Numbered from the stretch's first letter, positions 50,871 through 59,610 are shown. The stretch: DNA of 64,000 bases from Holophagales bacterium (GCA_016714815.1 JADKBZ010000009.1:124001-188000); one strand, 5' to 3'. Translations and numbers: made by a program. The notes: generated by a model from the letters alone, not told the origin.

Positions 50871-52933
50871 CACGCCAGCCCGTGTCTTTCGAGGCGGGTG
50901 TAGAGCTGGGCGCGGGTGAGGCCGAGGAGCTTGGCCGCGCGGCTCCGGTTGTTCTTCGCGCGCTCGAGCGCCTGCGCCACGAGCGTCTTTTCGACCTCGT
51001 CGAGGTCGAGGCCGCCGGCCGGCAGGACCACTGCCGAGGCCGACGCGGTGCGTACCGCGCCGCTCCCGGCCACGGCGATGGGGAGGTGCTCGGCCTGGAC
51101 GAGCCCCCCCTCGGAGAGGATCACGGCCCGCTCCAGCGCGTTGCGCAGCTCGCGGACGTTGCCGGGCCAGGAGTAGGAGAGGAGGAGCTCGCGCGCCTCC
51201 CGCGAGACGCCGGGCGCGGACCGGCCGACGTTGCGCGAGAGGTCCCCGAGGAAACGTTCCGTCAGGAGGAGGATGTCCTCGGGCCTCTCCCGGAGGCGGG
51301 GGAGGTGGATCTCGAAGACGGAGAGGCGGTAGAAGAGATCCTCCCGGAAGTCGCCCCGCCCGATGGCGACGTGGAGGTCCCGGTTCGTGGCGGCGACGAG
51401 CCGCACGTCGGTCTTCAGGACCTTCGCCCCGCCGAGGCGCTGGAACTCGCGGGCCTCGAGGACCCTGAGGAGCTTGGCCTGCACGAGCGGGCTCGTCTCG
51501 CCCACCTCGTCGAGAAAGAGGGTCCCGGCCGCGGCCTGCTCGAGCCGGCCGGGGCGGGAGGCGTAGGCGCCGGTGAAGGCTCCCTTCTCGTAGCCGAAGA
51601 GCTCCGACTCCAGGAGCTGCTCCGGCAGGGCCGCGCAGTTGAGAGCGACGAAGGGACCCGCGCTGCGCGCGGAGGCCCGGTGGATGGCGCGCGCGACGAC
51701 CTCTTTCCCGGTCCCCGAGTCGCCCGTGAGGAGGACGGTCGTCTCGGTCGGCGCGACCTTGGAAGCGTGAAGGAGGACCGCCCTCCAGGCGGGCGAGTCG
51801 CCGACGATGCGGCCGAAGCCGTCCCGCGACTCGAGCTCGTCGGAGAGAGCGAGCACGCGGGCCTCGAGCCGTGCCGCCTCCCGCCGCGCCTCCTCCGTCC
51901 TCTTCGCCTCCTCGGCGAGCCGCTGGTGCGAGAAGGCGAGGGCCACCTGGTCCGCGACGCGGCCGGCCAGCTCGACGTCCTCTTCGCCGTAGCGGCCCGT
52001 CGCCGTCGAGTGGAAGGAGATGGCGCCGACGATCCTTCCTTCGACACGAACCGGGTAGCGCAGGCTCGAGCGGAGGCCGGCACCGAGGAGGATGGCCCTC
52101 CGGGAGGAGTCGGGCGGCAGGTCGGTCTCGGCGTCCCGCACGATCTGGAACTCGAGCTCCATCTGCGCCCGCTCGGAATCGGGAATCGCGTACGTCTCGG
52201 GAGCCCAGGAGCGGTCGCCCGCGACGGCCCAGAGACGGTTCTGGGTCCGGTCGTCGGAGAGGAGGCCGAGGGTCATCTTGTCGTGAGGCAGGACGCGGCT
52301 GGCGATCGCCGAGACCTGGTCGAAGACCTCCCGGACGTCGAGCGCGCTCGCGAGGGCGGGACCGAGGGCTTCGAGCTCCCGGTGGCGCCGGTGCCTCTTC
52401 CGTTCCTCCTCGGCGAGGCGCTCGTGCTCGAGGGCCGCGGAGAGGATGTCGGCGATCGCGCTCGCGGCCTCCTCGTCCCGGGCCGAGAACCGGGACGGCA
52501 CCTTCGCCGAGAGCCAGAGGTCGCCGAGGGGAACGAGGCCGCGGACGATCGGCGCCACGAGGATCGAGCGGGTCCCGGAGTCGAGCACGGCCCGATCGGT
52601 GCGCAGGGACGGGTCGAGGACGGCGGTCGCGTCGTCGATCCTTCGCGTCCCCGTCGCCGAGGGCCAGAGGATGTCGGAGGTCTCGCTCCGTTCGCAGCGC
52701 CACTCGGGGCCGGGCGGGATCCCGGGCGTCGCCATCCCCCACGACAGGAGCGCGGGGCCGTCGACGATCCTCACGACGCCCGCGGCGTCGAACGGCAGAA
52801 CGCGCCGCGCCACGTCCGCGACGCGGGCGAAGACGTCCGGCAACGAGAGCGTCTCGGCGACGATCCGGGCGATCTCGGTCAGGACCCCGACGAGCGGATC
52901 CGCCGCGCGCGAGGCCGGGGGAGCGTTTTGCAC
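50870..52933 (-). CDS. Sigma54-dependent transcriptional activator with two GAF domains
   Basis: This 687-residue protein has two GAF-type sensor domains (about 15-175 and 190-345) with a coiled-coil link. The AAA+ domain (about 375-610) has GDSGTGKEVVARAIH (Walker A), GAFTGA (sigma54 contact) and GTLFLDEVGE (Walker B). A Fis-type helix-turn-helix closes it (NNRSRAAKLLGLTRAQLYTR). The layout recalls FhlA/NorR. It is encoded just upstream of, and overlapping, the aminotransferase gene. The start GTG 52933 lies 9 nt after TAGAAT on the minus strand. The effector is unknown. Confidence 0.92.
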   Translation of the reverse strand: MQNAPPASRAADPLVGVLTEIARIVAETLSLPDVFARVADVARRVLPFDAAGVVRIVDGPALLSWGMATPGIPPGPEWRCERSETSDILWPSATGTRRIDDATAVLDPSLRTDRAVLDSGTRSILVAPIVRGLVPLGDLWLSAKVPSRFSARDEEAASAIADILSAALEHERLAEEERKRHRRHRELEALGPALASALDVREVFDQVSAIASRVLPHDKMTLGLLSDDRTQNRLWAVAGDRSWAPETYAIPDSERAQMELEFQIVRDAETDLPPDSSRRAILLGAGLRSSLRYPVRVEGRIVGAISFHSTATGRYGEEDVELAGRVADQVALAFSHQRLAEEAKRTEEARREAARLEARVLALSDELESRDGFGRIVGDSPAWRAVLLHASKVAPTETTVLLTGDSGTGKEVVARAIHRASARSAGPFVALNCAALPEQLLESELFGYEKGAFTGAYASRPGRLEQAAAGTLFLDEVGETSPLVQAKLLRVLEAREFQRLGGAKVLKTDVRLVAATNRDLHVAIGRGDFREDLFYRLSVFEIHLPRLRERPEDILLLTERFLGDLSRNVGRSAPGVSREARELLLSYSWPGNVRELRNALERAVILSEGGLVQAEHLPIAVAGSGAVRTASASAVVLPAGGLDLDEVEKTLVAQALERAKNNRSRAAKLLGLTRAQLYTRLERHGLA

Positions 52934-52942
52934 GAAGCGGGG

Positions 52943-52948
52943 ATTCTA
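52943..52948 (-). promoter_or_regulatory. -10-like TAGAAT of the sigma54-activator gene
   Basis: On the minus strand TAGAAT ends 9 nt before GTG 52933, and no Shine-Dalgarno sequence is present. Confidence 0.45.
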
Positions 52949-52962
52949 ACGGGCGGCTCCCT

Positions 52963-52968
52963 TAGACT
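52963..52968 (+). promoter_or_regulatory. -10-like TAGACT of the meaB-epimerase fusion gene
   Basis: TAGACT ends 9 nt before ATG 52978. It is divergent from, and only 14 bp away from, the -10 of the neighbouring minus-strand gene. Confidence 0.45.
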
Positions 52969-52977
52969 CCTCCCGTC

Positions 52978-54345
52978 ATGTCTGCCGTTCGCGATCTCGC
53001 AGCGCGCGTCCTCGCCGGGGCCCCGCCGGCCATCGCCCGGGCCATCACCTGGGCGGAGACCTCGGACCCGCGGTTCCCCGAGCTTCTCGCCCTCCTCTGG
53101 CCCCGCACGGGGCGCGCGCGGGTCGTCGGCCTGACGGGCGCTCCCGGCGCCGGCAAGTCGACCCTGACCGCCGTCCTGGCCAAGGCCGCCCGCGCCGACG
53201 GGAGGAAGGTCGGCATCGTCGCGGTCGACCCGTCGTCCCCGTTCACCGGGGGCGCGATCCTGGGCGACCGGATCCGGATGCAGGACCTCTACACCGATCC
53301 GGGGGTGATGATCCGGTCGATGGCGACGCGGGGCCACCTCGGCGGTCTCTCTCGGGCCACCGCCGACGCGGTCGACGTCCTCGACGCGGCCGGCTTCGAC
53401 GACGTCCTCGTGGAAACGGTCGGCGTCGGCCAGGACGAGGTGGAGGTCTTTCGCCTCGCCGAGACGTGCGTCGTCCTCCTCACCCCCGGCATGGGAGACG
53501 ACATCCAGGCGATCAAGGCGGGCCTGATGGAAGTCGCCGACGTCTTCGTGGTCAACAAGGCCGACCGCGAGGGCGCCGACCGGACGGTCGGGGAGGTTCT
53601 CCAGATGCTCGAGCTGGGCGAGCACGGGGAGTGGATTCCCCCGGTCCTGAAGACGGTGGCGCGGACGGGCGACGGCGTCGCCGGGCTGCGCGCCGAGCTG
53701 GACAGGCACCGCGACTTCCTCGCCGGACCCGCCGGCGCCTCCCGCCGACGGGTCCGGACCGTCCGGAGGATCGAGACGATCGTCCAGCAGAGGCTCCTCG
53801 CCGAGCTGCACGGCCTCTCGGGAAGCGAGGCGTCGATGGCCTCGTGGGCCGGGCGGATCGAGGCCCGCAGCGAGGATCCGTTCCGCGCTGCGGAGGCGCT
53901 CCTTTCGACCCTTCGCCGGAGCGGCGGGGCGGGCTCGTCGAAGGACGGCGTGAGGAAGATCTCCCACCTCGGCCTCGCGGTCGCGTCGGTCGACGGCGGC
54001 GGCTTCTGGGACCTCCTCGGCCTTCCCGAGGAGCACCGCGAAGAGGTCGCCTCGCAGAAGGTGATCACGTCGTTCCGTCCGGTCGGCGAGTCGGCCCTCG
54101 AGCTTCTCGAGCCGACGGCCCCCGAAAGCCCCATCGCGAAGTTCCTCGAGAAGAAGGGCCCCGGCCTTCACCACGTCTGCCTCGAGGTGGCCGACGTCGC
54201 CGCGATGCTGGCGAAGCTGAAAGCGGCGGGCGTGAGACTCGTCAACGAGACGCCGCTGCCAGGGGCGCACGGATGCCTCGTGGCGTTCGTCCACCCGGCG
54301 GCCACCGGGGGTGTCCTTCTGGAGCTGTCGCAGCCGGGGAGCTGA
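52978..54345 (+). CDS. MeaB GTPase fused to methylmalonyl-CoA epimerase
   Basis: 455 residues in one frame. Residues 1 to about 315 are a MeaB/ArgK G3E GTPase: GLTGAPGAGKSTLTA (Walker A 54-61), VAVDPSSPFTGGAILGDRIR, VETVGVGQDE (switch/Walker B) and VVNKADREGAD. MeaB loads and protects B12 on methylmalonyl-CoA mutase. Residues about 325-455 are a glyoxalase-fold epimerase: ISHLGLAVAS, ALELLEPTAPESPIAKFLEK, GPGLHHVCLEV and GVLLELSQP. Likely metal ligands are His330, Glu375, His399 and Glu449. The fusion joins epimerisation of methylmalonyl-CoA to mutase maintenance. The mutase large subunit lies 36 kb away. Confidence 0.9.
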   Translation: MSAVRDLAARVLAGAPPAIARAITWAETSDPRFPELLALLWPRTGRARVVGLTGAPGAGKSTLTAVLAKAARADGRKVGIVAVDPSSPFTGGAILGDRIRMQDLYTDPGVMIRSMATRGHLGGLSRATADAVDVLDAAGFDDVLVETVGVGQDEVEVFRLAETCVVLLTPGMGDDIQAIKAGLMEVADVFVVNKADREGADRTVGEVLQMLELGEHGEWIPPVLKTVARTGDGVAGLRAELDRHRDFLAGPAGASRRRVRTVRRIETIVQQRLLAELHGLSGSEASMASWAGRIEARSEDPFRAAEALLSTLRRSGGAGSSKDGVRKISHLGLAVASVDGGGFWDLLGLPEEHREEVASQKVITSFRPVGESALELLEPTAPESPIAKFLEKKGPGLHHVCLEVADVAAMLAKLKAAGVRLVNETPLPGAHGCLVAFVHPAATGGVLLELSQPGS

Positions 54346-54370
54346 AGGGGGCGGCGCCGAGCCGCCCCCT
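54346..54370. terminator. Hairpin between convergent genes
   Basis: A perfect 10-bp stem (AGGGGGCGGC / GCCGCCCCCT) with a 5-nt loop starts at the base after the epimerase-fusion stop and lies 19 bp from the end of the next convergent gene. Confidence 0.65.
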
Positions 54371-54389
54371 CTCCGCCGCGCGGAAAGGC

Positions 54390-54605
54390 CTACTTCGTGA
54401 GCGTGACCGGGACGCTCTCGCCCGCCTCGACGCGCGCGGAAAGCGTCACGGCGTCCTCGGCGGAGGCCCCGTGCTTCATCAGGAAGCCGCGGAGGTCCTC
54501 GGCCTTGTCGAAGAAATTCGTCCGCTTCTCGGCCTTGTTGAAAGCGGCGAACGCGTAGGGGGCCCCCTCCGGTCCCTTCCTCAGCTGCCAGACGAGCTCG
54601 GCCAC
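54390..54605 (-). CDS. Small conserved-looking hypothetical protein (71 aa)
   Basis: The sequence runs VAELVWQLRKGPEGAPYAFA, then AFNKAEKRTNFFDKAEDLRG and a strand-rich C-terminus (SARVEAGESVPVTLTK). It is soluble, with no signal peptide. GTG 54605 has AGGAGG 5 nt upstream, which supports it as a gene. It follows an equally compact 110-residue gene by 8 bp. No family is recognised. Confidence 0.65.
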   Translation of the reverse strand: MAELVWQLRKGPEGAPYAFAAFNKAEKRTNFFDKAEDLRGFLMKHGASAEDAVTLSARVEAGESVPVTLTK

Positions 54606-54613
54606 GAAACCTC

Positions 54614-54946
54614 CTACTGGAGCGGCCCCTCGGGCCGTCCCGTCTCGAGGAGAAGAACGTCGCGGACGTCCTTCCCCACCATTTCGAAGAACCTCTCGTG
54701 GTAGGCGGAGACCGCTCCGATCCGGGCGTCCTCGAAGATCTTCTCGACGCGGTGGAGCGGGAGGAAGAGCGTCGCGGCTCCCAGCTCGGCCTCCGAGCCC
54801 GCCCGGCACTGCCTGGCCCAGTCGTCGAAGAGGGCGACGTCGATTCCGCGGACCGTCACCCCGGCCGGCGTCAACGCGCGGAGAACGCCCCAGTACTTCT
54901 CCTTCGGCGAGTGAAGGTGGACGAGGACGAGGGCTCCGGCTTCCAC
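54614..54946 (-). CDS. Hypothetical protein (110 aa)
   Basis: A soluble protein starting ALVLVHLHSPKEKYWGVLRA, then TPAGVTVRGIDVALFDDWAR and LFLPLHRVEKIFEDARIGAV. The short beta-rich N-terminus resembles Sm/RNA-binding-like or small adaptor folds, but no family is recognised. The start is GTG 54946 with GAGG 5 nt upstream. It lies 7 bp after a secreted-protein gene and 8 bp before a 71-residue gene, so the three probably form an operon. Confidence 0.65.
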   Translation of the reverse strand: MEAGALVLVHLHSPKEKYWGVLRALTPAGVTVRGIDVALFDDWARQCRAGSEAELGAATLFLPLHRVEKIFEDARIGAVSAYHERFFEMVGKDVRDVLLLETGRPEGPLQ

Positions 54947-54953
54947 GGGAGCC

Positions 54954-55751
54954 TCAGAGCTCGACGTGGGCGACGAAGAACTTCGCGGGGGAGATGGTGC
55001 CGTTCAGGAGGCTGTCGGCCTCCTCGGGAGTGATGACGAACTTCCCCGCGCTCTCTCCCGCGCTCGTCGCCATGTAGAGCTCGACCTGCTCGACGGGCTT
55101 GCCGGTCGTCCGCGCCTCCTTCAGGCCGCGCGCCGTACCGACGAGCGCGCCAAAGACGACCGCTTCGCCGTCGGTGAAGGCCTGGACCCGGATCGTGCCG
55201 GGCCCCCCCTGGGTGATGCGTGCGCCGCGAACGGCGGCGGACTGATAGGCGCGAAGGAAGGCGTCCTGGACGCCGGGGTCGAGGAGGTTCCCCGGGACGG
55301 GGTCCGCCGGCCGGTCCAGGCCCCTCTGGGAGGGCCGCTCGGAGCCGCGCGCGGTCGAGGGCTCGTTCGCCACCAGGGGCGAAGCGGGGGTGGGGAGCGG
55401 AATGTCGGCCTTCTTGTTCTGCTTGATGAACTCGGAGAGAGACGGGGCCTTGGTCCCCCCATCGGGGCTCTTCTTCATCGGTTCCGGGTCCCCGAGGATG
55501 TAGGCGTCGCGGTAGTTCTCCTTGTTCGCGGCCTCGGTTTTCGCCGGGTCCACCTCGGTGATGGCGATCATCTTCTGGGCACCGAGCTTGTCCTTGAAAC
55601 GGAGGTTCCGTCCCTGCTCGACCGGCTTCTCGGCCGCCTCGATGCGCGTGCCGTCCTTCAGGATGATCAGGTACGCCGGGGCGGGGAGCGCCGCCAGGAA
55701 GGACCCCGCCAGGGCCAGGCTCGCGAGGGAGAGGGTGCGCCGGATCGCCAT
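54954..55751 (-). CDS. Secreted hypothetical protein (265 aa)
   Basis: It has a signal peptide (SLASLALAGSFLAALPAPA), then YLIILKDGTRIEAAEKPVEQ, a pattern seen in secreted proteins that start with a short SH3-like strand pair. A low-complexity middle and a C-terminal domain (about 160-265: AFLRAYQSAAVRGARI, VELYMATSAGESAGKFVIT) follow. AGGAGG precedes ATG 55751. It diverges from aroF. No known function. Confidence 0.65.
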   Translation of the reverse strand: MAIRRTLSLASLALAGSFLAALPAPAYLIILKDGTRIEAAEKPVEQGRNLRFKDKLGAQKMIAITEVDPAKTEAANKENYRDAYILGDPEPMKKSPDGGTKAPSLSEFIKQNKKADIPLPTPASPLVANEPSTARGSERPSQRGLDRPADPVPGNLLDPGVQDAFLRAYQSAAVRGARITQGGPGTIRVQAFTDGEAVVFGALVGTARGLKEARTTGKPVEQVELYMATSAGESAGKFVITPEEADSLLNGTISPAKFFVAHVEL

Positions 55752-55799
55752 GAGAGCCTCCTTGGTCGCGCCGGAAGGTCCGATCACGCCACGATGAAG

Positions 55800-55805
55800 T
55801 ATAAA
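55800..55805 (+). promoter_or_regulatory. -10-like TATAAA upstream of aroF
   Basis: TATAAA lies 25 nt before GTG 55831, and GGAGG sits between them, so this message would have a conventional short leader. Confidence 0.4.
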
Positions 55806-55830
55806 CAGAGGCTGCGGAGGACGAGACACC

Positions 55831-56844
55831 GTGCTGATCGTCATGGACAGGAGCGCCACCCGGGTCGACGTCGACCGCGTGGTCGAGACCGCCGAGCGGA
55901 TGGGGCTCAAGGCCCATCCCATCCCGGGTGAGCAGCGGACCGCCGTCGGGATCACCGGGAACCGCGGGACGGTCGAGTCGACGGCGTTCGAGGACCTCCC
56001 CGGGGTCCTCGAAGTCATCAAGGTCTCGCACCCCTACAAGCTCGTCTCGCGCGAGTTCCACCCCGAGGACACGGTCGTCTCGATCGGGGGCGTGCCGGTC
56101 GGGGGGACCCGTCTCGCGATCATCGCCGGGCCGTGCGCCGTCGAGTCGCTCGAGCAGACCGTCACGATCGCCAGGGAGGTCAAGGCGCGCGGCGCGCACC
56201 TCCTGCGCGGCGGGGCCTACAAGCCACGGACGTCCCCCTACGCCTTCCAGGGGCTCGGCGAGGAGGGGCTGAAGATCCTCGCGGCGGCCCGGGAAGAGAC
56301 GGGTCTCCCGATCGTCACGGAGGCGCTCGACACCTCCTCGATCGACATCGTGGCGAAGTACGCCGACTGCCTGCAGATCGGCGCACGGAACATGCAGAAC
56401 TTCGAGCTCCTGAAGGCGGCGGGGCGGATCGGCAAGCCGGTTCTCCTGAAGCGCGGCATGTCGGCGACGCTCGAGGAGTTCCTCCTCGCCGCCGAGTACG
56501 TCCTGGCCGGGGGGAACCCGAACGTGGTGCTCTGCGAGCGGGGCGTGCGGACCTTCAGCGACTTCACCCGCAACACCCTCGACCTCGCCGTCGTCCCGGC
56601 CGTGAAACGCCTCTCCCACCTCCCGATCCTCGTCGACCCCTCGCACGGCACGGGGAGGCGCCACAAGGTCGTCCCGATGTCGCTGGCCTCGATCGCGGCC
56701 GGGGCCGACGGGGTCGCCGTCGAGGTCCACCACCAGCCCGAGCGGGCCCTTTCCGACGGCCCCCAGGCGCTCACGCCGCCCATGTTCTCGGAGCTGATGG
56801 CGCGGCTTTCGCCCATCGCGGTCGCGGTGGGGCGGACGCTGTGA
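55831..56844 (+). CDS. aroF: 3-deoxy-7-phosphoheptulonate synthase (DAHP synthase)
   Basis: This 337-residue enzyme carries out the first step of the shikimate pathway. An N-terminal ferredoxin-like regulatory domain (residues 1-70) precedes the barrel with LAIIAGPCAVES, RGGAYKPRTSPYAFQG, QIGARNMQNFELL and LVDPSHGTGRR. This is the Thermotoga/Bacillus-type architecture, in which the extra domain mediates feedback control by aromatic amino acids (known for the family, not shown here). GTG 55831 has GGAGG upstream. The stop overlaps the carA start. Confidence 0.94.
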   Translation: MLIVMDRSATRVDVDRVVETAERMGLKAHPIPGEQRTAVGITGNRGTVESTAFEDLPGVLEVIKVSHPYKLVSREFHPEDTVVSIGGVPVGGTRLAIIAGPCAVESLEQTVTIAREVKARGAHLLRGGAYKPRTSPYAFQGLGEEGLKILAAAREETGLPIVTEALDTSSIDIVAKYADCLQIGARNMQNFELLKAAGRIGKPVLLKRGMSATLEEFLLAAEYVLAGGNPNVVLCERGVRTFSDFTRNTLDLAVVPAVKRLSHLPILVDPSHGTGRRHKVVPMSLASIAAGADGVAVEVHHQPERALSDGPQALTPPMFSELMARLSPIAVAVGRTL

Positions 56845-57935
56845 CCGAGACCCCCGCCGTCCTCGTCCTAGAGGACGGCCGCGTCTTCGAGGGAGAGGGT
56901 TTCGGGGCCGCCGGGACGGCCTTCGGAGAGGTCGTCTTCAACACGGCGATGTCGGGGTACGAGGAGACGCTCACGGACCCCTCCTACCGCGGGCAGATCG
57001 TCGTCATGACCGCCTCCCACGTCGGCAACACCGGCATCACCGGAGAGGACGCGGAATCGGACCGGATCCAGGTCGCGGGCTTCGCGGCCCGGCACTTCCC
57101 GGAGCGCTTCTCGAACGCCCGGGGCAAGAGAGCTCTCGGCGAGACCCTTCGCGACGCGGGGACGGTCTCCATCCAGGGCCTCGACACCCGGGCTCTCGTG
57201 AGGCACCTCCGTTCCCTCGGGGCGATGAGGGGAGCCGTCTCGACGGAGCACGCCGACGAGGCCGGGCGAGCCCGGCTCCTGGCCCAGGTCCTCGAGCAGC
57301 CGCCGATGACCGGCGCCGCGCTCGCTCTCGAGGTCGGGACGCGGGCGCCGTACGCCTGGGGCGAGCACGCGCCGGGGCGTCCCCGCGTCGCGGCCCTCGA
57401 CTACGGCATCAAGCGGAGCATCCTCAGGAACCTCGCGCGCCGCGGCCTCGACGTGACCGTCTTCCCGGCGACGACGCCCGCCGCCGAGCTCCTCGGCTTC
57501 GGCGGGTACTTCCTCTCCAACGGCCCGGGCGACCCGGCGGCCCTTCCGTCCTGCGTCTCCACCATCGAGGCCCTCGTCGGGACGGGAAAGCCGCTCTTCG
57601 GCATCTGCCTCGGCCACCAGCTCCTCGGCCTCGCCCTCGGGGCGCGAACCTTCAAGCTGAAGTTCGGCCACCGGGGCGTGAACCACCCGGTGAAGGACCT
57701 CGCGACTGGGGTGGTCTCCATCACCTCGCAGAACCACGGCTTCGCGGTCGATCCCGAATCCCTGCCGGCGGCGCTCCGGCTGACGCACGTCAATCTCAAC
57801 GACGGGACGTGCGAGGGGTTCCGGGTCGAGGGGCGCCCCGTCTTCGCGGTCCAGTACCACCCGGAATCCGCTCCCGGCCCGCACGACTCCGACCCGCTCT
57901 TCGACGAGTTCGCCCTCGCGCTCGGGGTCTCCTGA
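56841..57935 (+). CDS. carA: Carbamoyl-phosphate synthase small subunit
   Basis: This 364-residue glutaminase subunit feeds ammonia to CarB for arginine and pyrimidine synthesis. It has FNTAMSGYEETLTDPSYRGQ, SNGPGDP, the nucleophile Cys in FGICLGHQLLGLALG, FGHRGVNHPV and VQYHPESAPGPHD. The start is GTG 56841 within the aroF stop (GTGA). carB does not follow; an ABC-permease gene begins 7 bp later. Confidence 0.95.
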   Translation: MTETPAVLVLEDGRVFEGEGFGAAGTAFGEVVFNTAMSGYEETLTDPSYRGQIVVMTASHVGNTGITGEDAESDRIQVAGFAARHFPERFSNARGKRALGETLRDAGTVSIQGLDTRALVRHLRSLGAMRGAVSTEHADEAGRARLLAQVLEQPPMTGAALALEVGTRAPYAWGEHAPGRPRVAALDYGIKRSILRNLARRGLDVTVFPATTPAAELLGFGGYFLSNGPGDPAALPSCVSTIEALVGTGKPLFGICLGHQLLGLALGARTFKLKFGHRGVNHPVKDLATGVVSITSQNHGFAVDPESLPAALRLTHVNLNDGTCEGFRVEGRPVFAVQYHPESAPGPHDSDPLFDEFALALGVS

Positions 57936-57942
57936 GCCCGGC

Positions 57943-59175
57943 GTGAACGTCTCCCTCTTCCTCGCCCGCCGGTTCCTCTCGGGGCGGCGGGGCGGGCTCC
58001 TCGGGACGGTCTCCTCCCTCGCCCTGGCGGGCGTGGCTCTCGGGACCGCCGCTCTCGTCGTGGCGATGGGGCTCATGTCGGGATATCGCGGCGAGCTGTT
58101 CGAGAAGCTCGCCGGGACGAACGCCGAGGTCCTCGTCCTGCCGGGACCCGAAGCCGACGAGACGGCCACGCGCGCGGCGCTCGAGAAGGTCCCCGGGGTG
58201 ACGTCGGTCGCCCGGACCGCCTTTGCCCCGGGGCTTCTCCTCGGCCCGAAGGTCCCAGGGGGGGTCGACGCGGTCGTGAAAGGGCTCGACGTCCCGTCGG
58301 GGCTCGCGACGACGCGTCTCCTCGGACAGGACCCATCCCTCGCGGCGAAGATGGTCCCTCCCGCCCCCGGGACGCCCGTCCCCGTCCTTCTGGGATCCGG
58401 CCTCGCCGCGCGGCTCGGCGCGTCCGAGGGGGAGAGGGTCGTCCTGGAAACGGCGTCCCTGTCGCTGGCGCGCGGCGTCGCGGCTCCACGCCGGACGCCG
58501 CTCGTCGTCGCCGGCATCGTGACGACGGGCTTCTCGGAGGTCGACGAGGGGTGGGCGGTCGTCCCGATCGCCGCCTTCGACCGTTTCGCGCCGCCCGACG
58601 CCCGAAGCGGCGTCTGGGAGCTGAAGCTCCGGGACCCGGGTCGTCCCGACGCCGTGGTCGCCGCGGCTCGGGAGGCGCTCGGCCCGGGGGCCACCGTCCT
58701 CGACTGGAAGACGCTCAACGGAGACCTCTTCCGGGCCCTCCTCGTCCAGCAGACGCTCCTGTTCGTCGTCCTCGCGCTCATCGTCGCCGTCGCGGCGGGA
58801 ACGGTCGTCTCGTCCGTCGTCGTTCTCGTCGCGCAGAAGACGCGCGAGATAGGGGTCCTCTCGGCCATCGGGGCGGGTCCCCGGACCGTCGCGCGGACGT
58901 TCCGCCTCGCGGGCCTGGCCGTTGGCGGCGCGGGAGTCCTGCTGGGGACGGTGACGGGCGTCGCCGTCTGTGCGCTCCTGACGGCGACGAAGGCGGTCCG
59001 CTTCCCGGCCGAGATCGCCCGCGTCTACTACATCTCCTGGATGCCGTTTCGCCCCGAGCCGCGCGACGTCCTCGCCATCGCGGTCGTCGGCCTCCTCCTG
59101 GTGCTGGCCGCCGCGGCGTTCCCTGCTCGCCGCGCCGCCCGCCTCGCCCCCGCCGACGCCCTCCGATACGAGTGA
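57943..59175 (+). CDS. LolC/LolE-type ABC transporter permease (FtsX family)
   Basis: This 410-residue protein has one N-terminal membrane helix after the LolC-type opening FLARRFLSGRRGG, a large periplasmic domain (about 45-265), and three C-terminal helices (about 270-305, 320-350, 375-400) ending RRAARLAPADALRYE. This is the topology of LolC/E lipoprotein-release permeases, implying an outer membrane. The ATPase LolD is not adjacent, at least in this window. The start is GTG 57943, 7 bp after carA; no Shine-Dalgarno sequence, so probably coupled. Confidence 0.85.
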   Translation: MNVSLFLARRFLSGRRGGLLGTVSSLALAGVALGTAALVVAMGLMSGYRGELFEKLAGTNAEVLVLPGPEADETATRAALEKVPGVTSVARTAFAPGLLLGPKVPGGVDAVVKGLDVPSGLATTRLLGQDPSLAAKMVPPAPGTPVPVLLGSGLAARLGASEGERVVLETASLSLARGVAAPRRTPLVVAGIVTTGFSEVDEGWAVVPIAAFDRFAPPDARSGVWELKLRDPGRPDAVVAAAREALGPGATVLDWKTLNGDLFRALLVQQTLLFVVLALIVAVAAGTVVSSVVVLVAQKTREIGVLSAIGAGPRTVARTFRLAGLAVGGAGVLLGTVTGVAVCALLTATKAVRFPAEIARVYYISWMPFRPEPRDVLAIAVVGLLLVLAAAAFPARRAARLAPADALRYE

Positions 59176-59303
59176 TCTCTCGCCGGCGGCCGGAAAAGGA
59201 GACACTCGCCGGGGCACGACGTTTGCGATTCCACTTCCCGATGATCCGGATCGCGCTAGTATTACGCGCCTTTCGGAACAGGAACGGAAAAGGAGAAGGA
59301 ACC

Positions 59304-59540
59304 ATGAAGAAGACCGCAACCGTGCTCGTCGCCGCCCTGGCCACCCTCGCCCTCGGCAGCTCCGCCCTCGCCACGATGGAGATCCAGAAGGAGTACAAGG
59401 CCAAGGACGCCAAGGCCAACTGCGCCTCCTGCCACGTGGAGAAGATGCCCAAGAAGGACAAGGCCGACCTGAACGACCTCGGCAAGAAGGTCAAGGCCGC
59501 CAAGGGCGCCGACGGCAAGTACGACTGGAGCAAGGTCTAG
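59304..59540 (+). CDS. Tiny secreted c-type heme protein (one CxxCH)
   Basis: This 78-residue protein has a signal peptide (TVLVAALATLALGSSALA) and a mature part of about 55 residues, very rich in Lys and Asp, with one heme-binding motif CASCH in KANCASCHVEKMPKK. No distal Met fixed by a known cytochrome fold is obvious; Met in the following segment could be an axial ligand. GGAGAAGG precedes ATG 59304. TAGTAT at about 59257-59262 could be a -10. A strong terminator follows, so it is transcribed alone. Confidence 0.8.
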   Translation: MKKTATVLVAALATLALGSSALATMEIQKEYKAKDAKANCASCHVEKMPKKDKADLNDLGKKVKAAKGADGKYDWSKV

Positions 59541-59580
59541 ACAGCCAGGCTCGAATCCCGAACGACGATCCGTCGTTCCC

Positions 59581-59610
59581 GCGCCCCCGGGCCCTCGCGC
59601 CCGGGGGCGC
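59581..59610 (+). terminator. Strong terminator before the BMC operon
   Basis: A perfect 12-bp stem (GCGCCCCCGGGC / GCCCGGGGGCGC) with a 6-nt loop is followed by TTCCGTTT. It isolates the microcompartment operon from upstream transcription. Confidence 0.8.

Noticed and set aside
59304..59540. Including the small heme protein in the BMC operon
   Set aside because: A strong 12-bp-stem terminator separates it from the RpiB-DeoC gene, which has its own -10; the protein is also exported.
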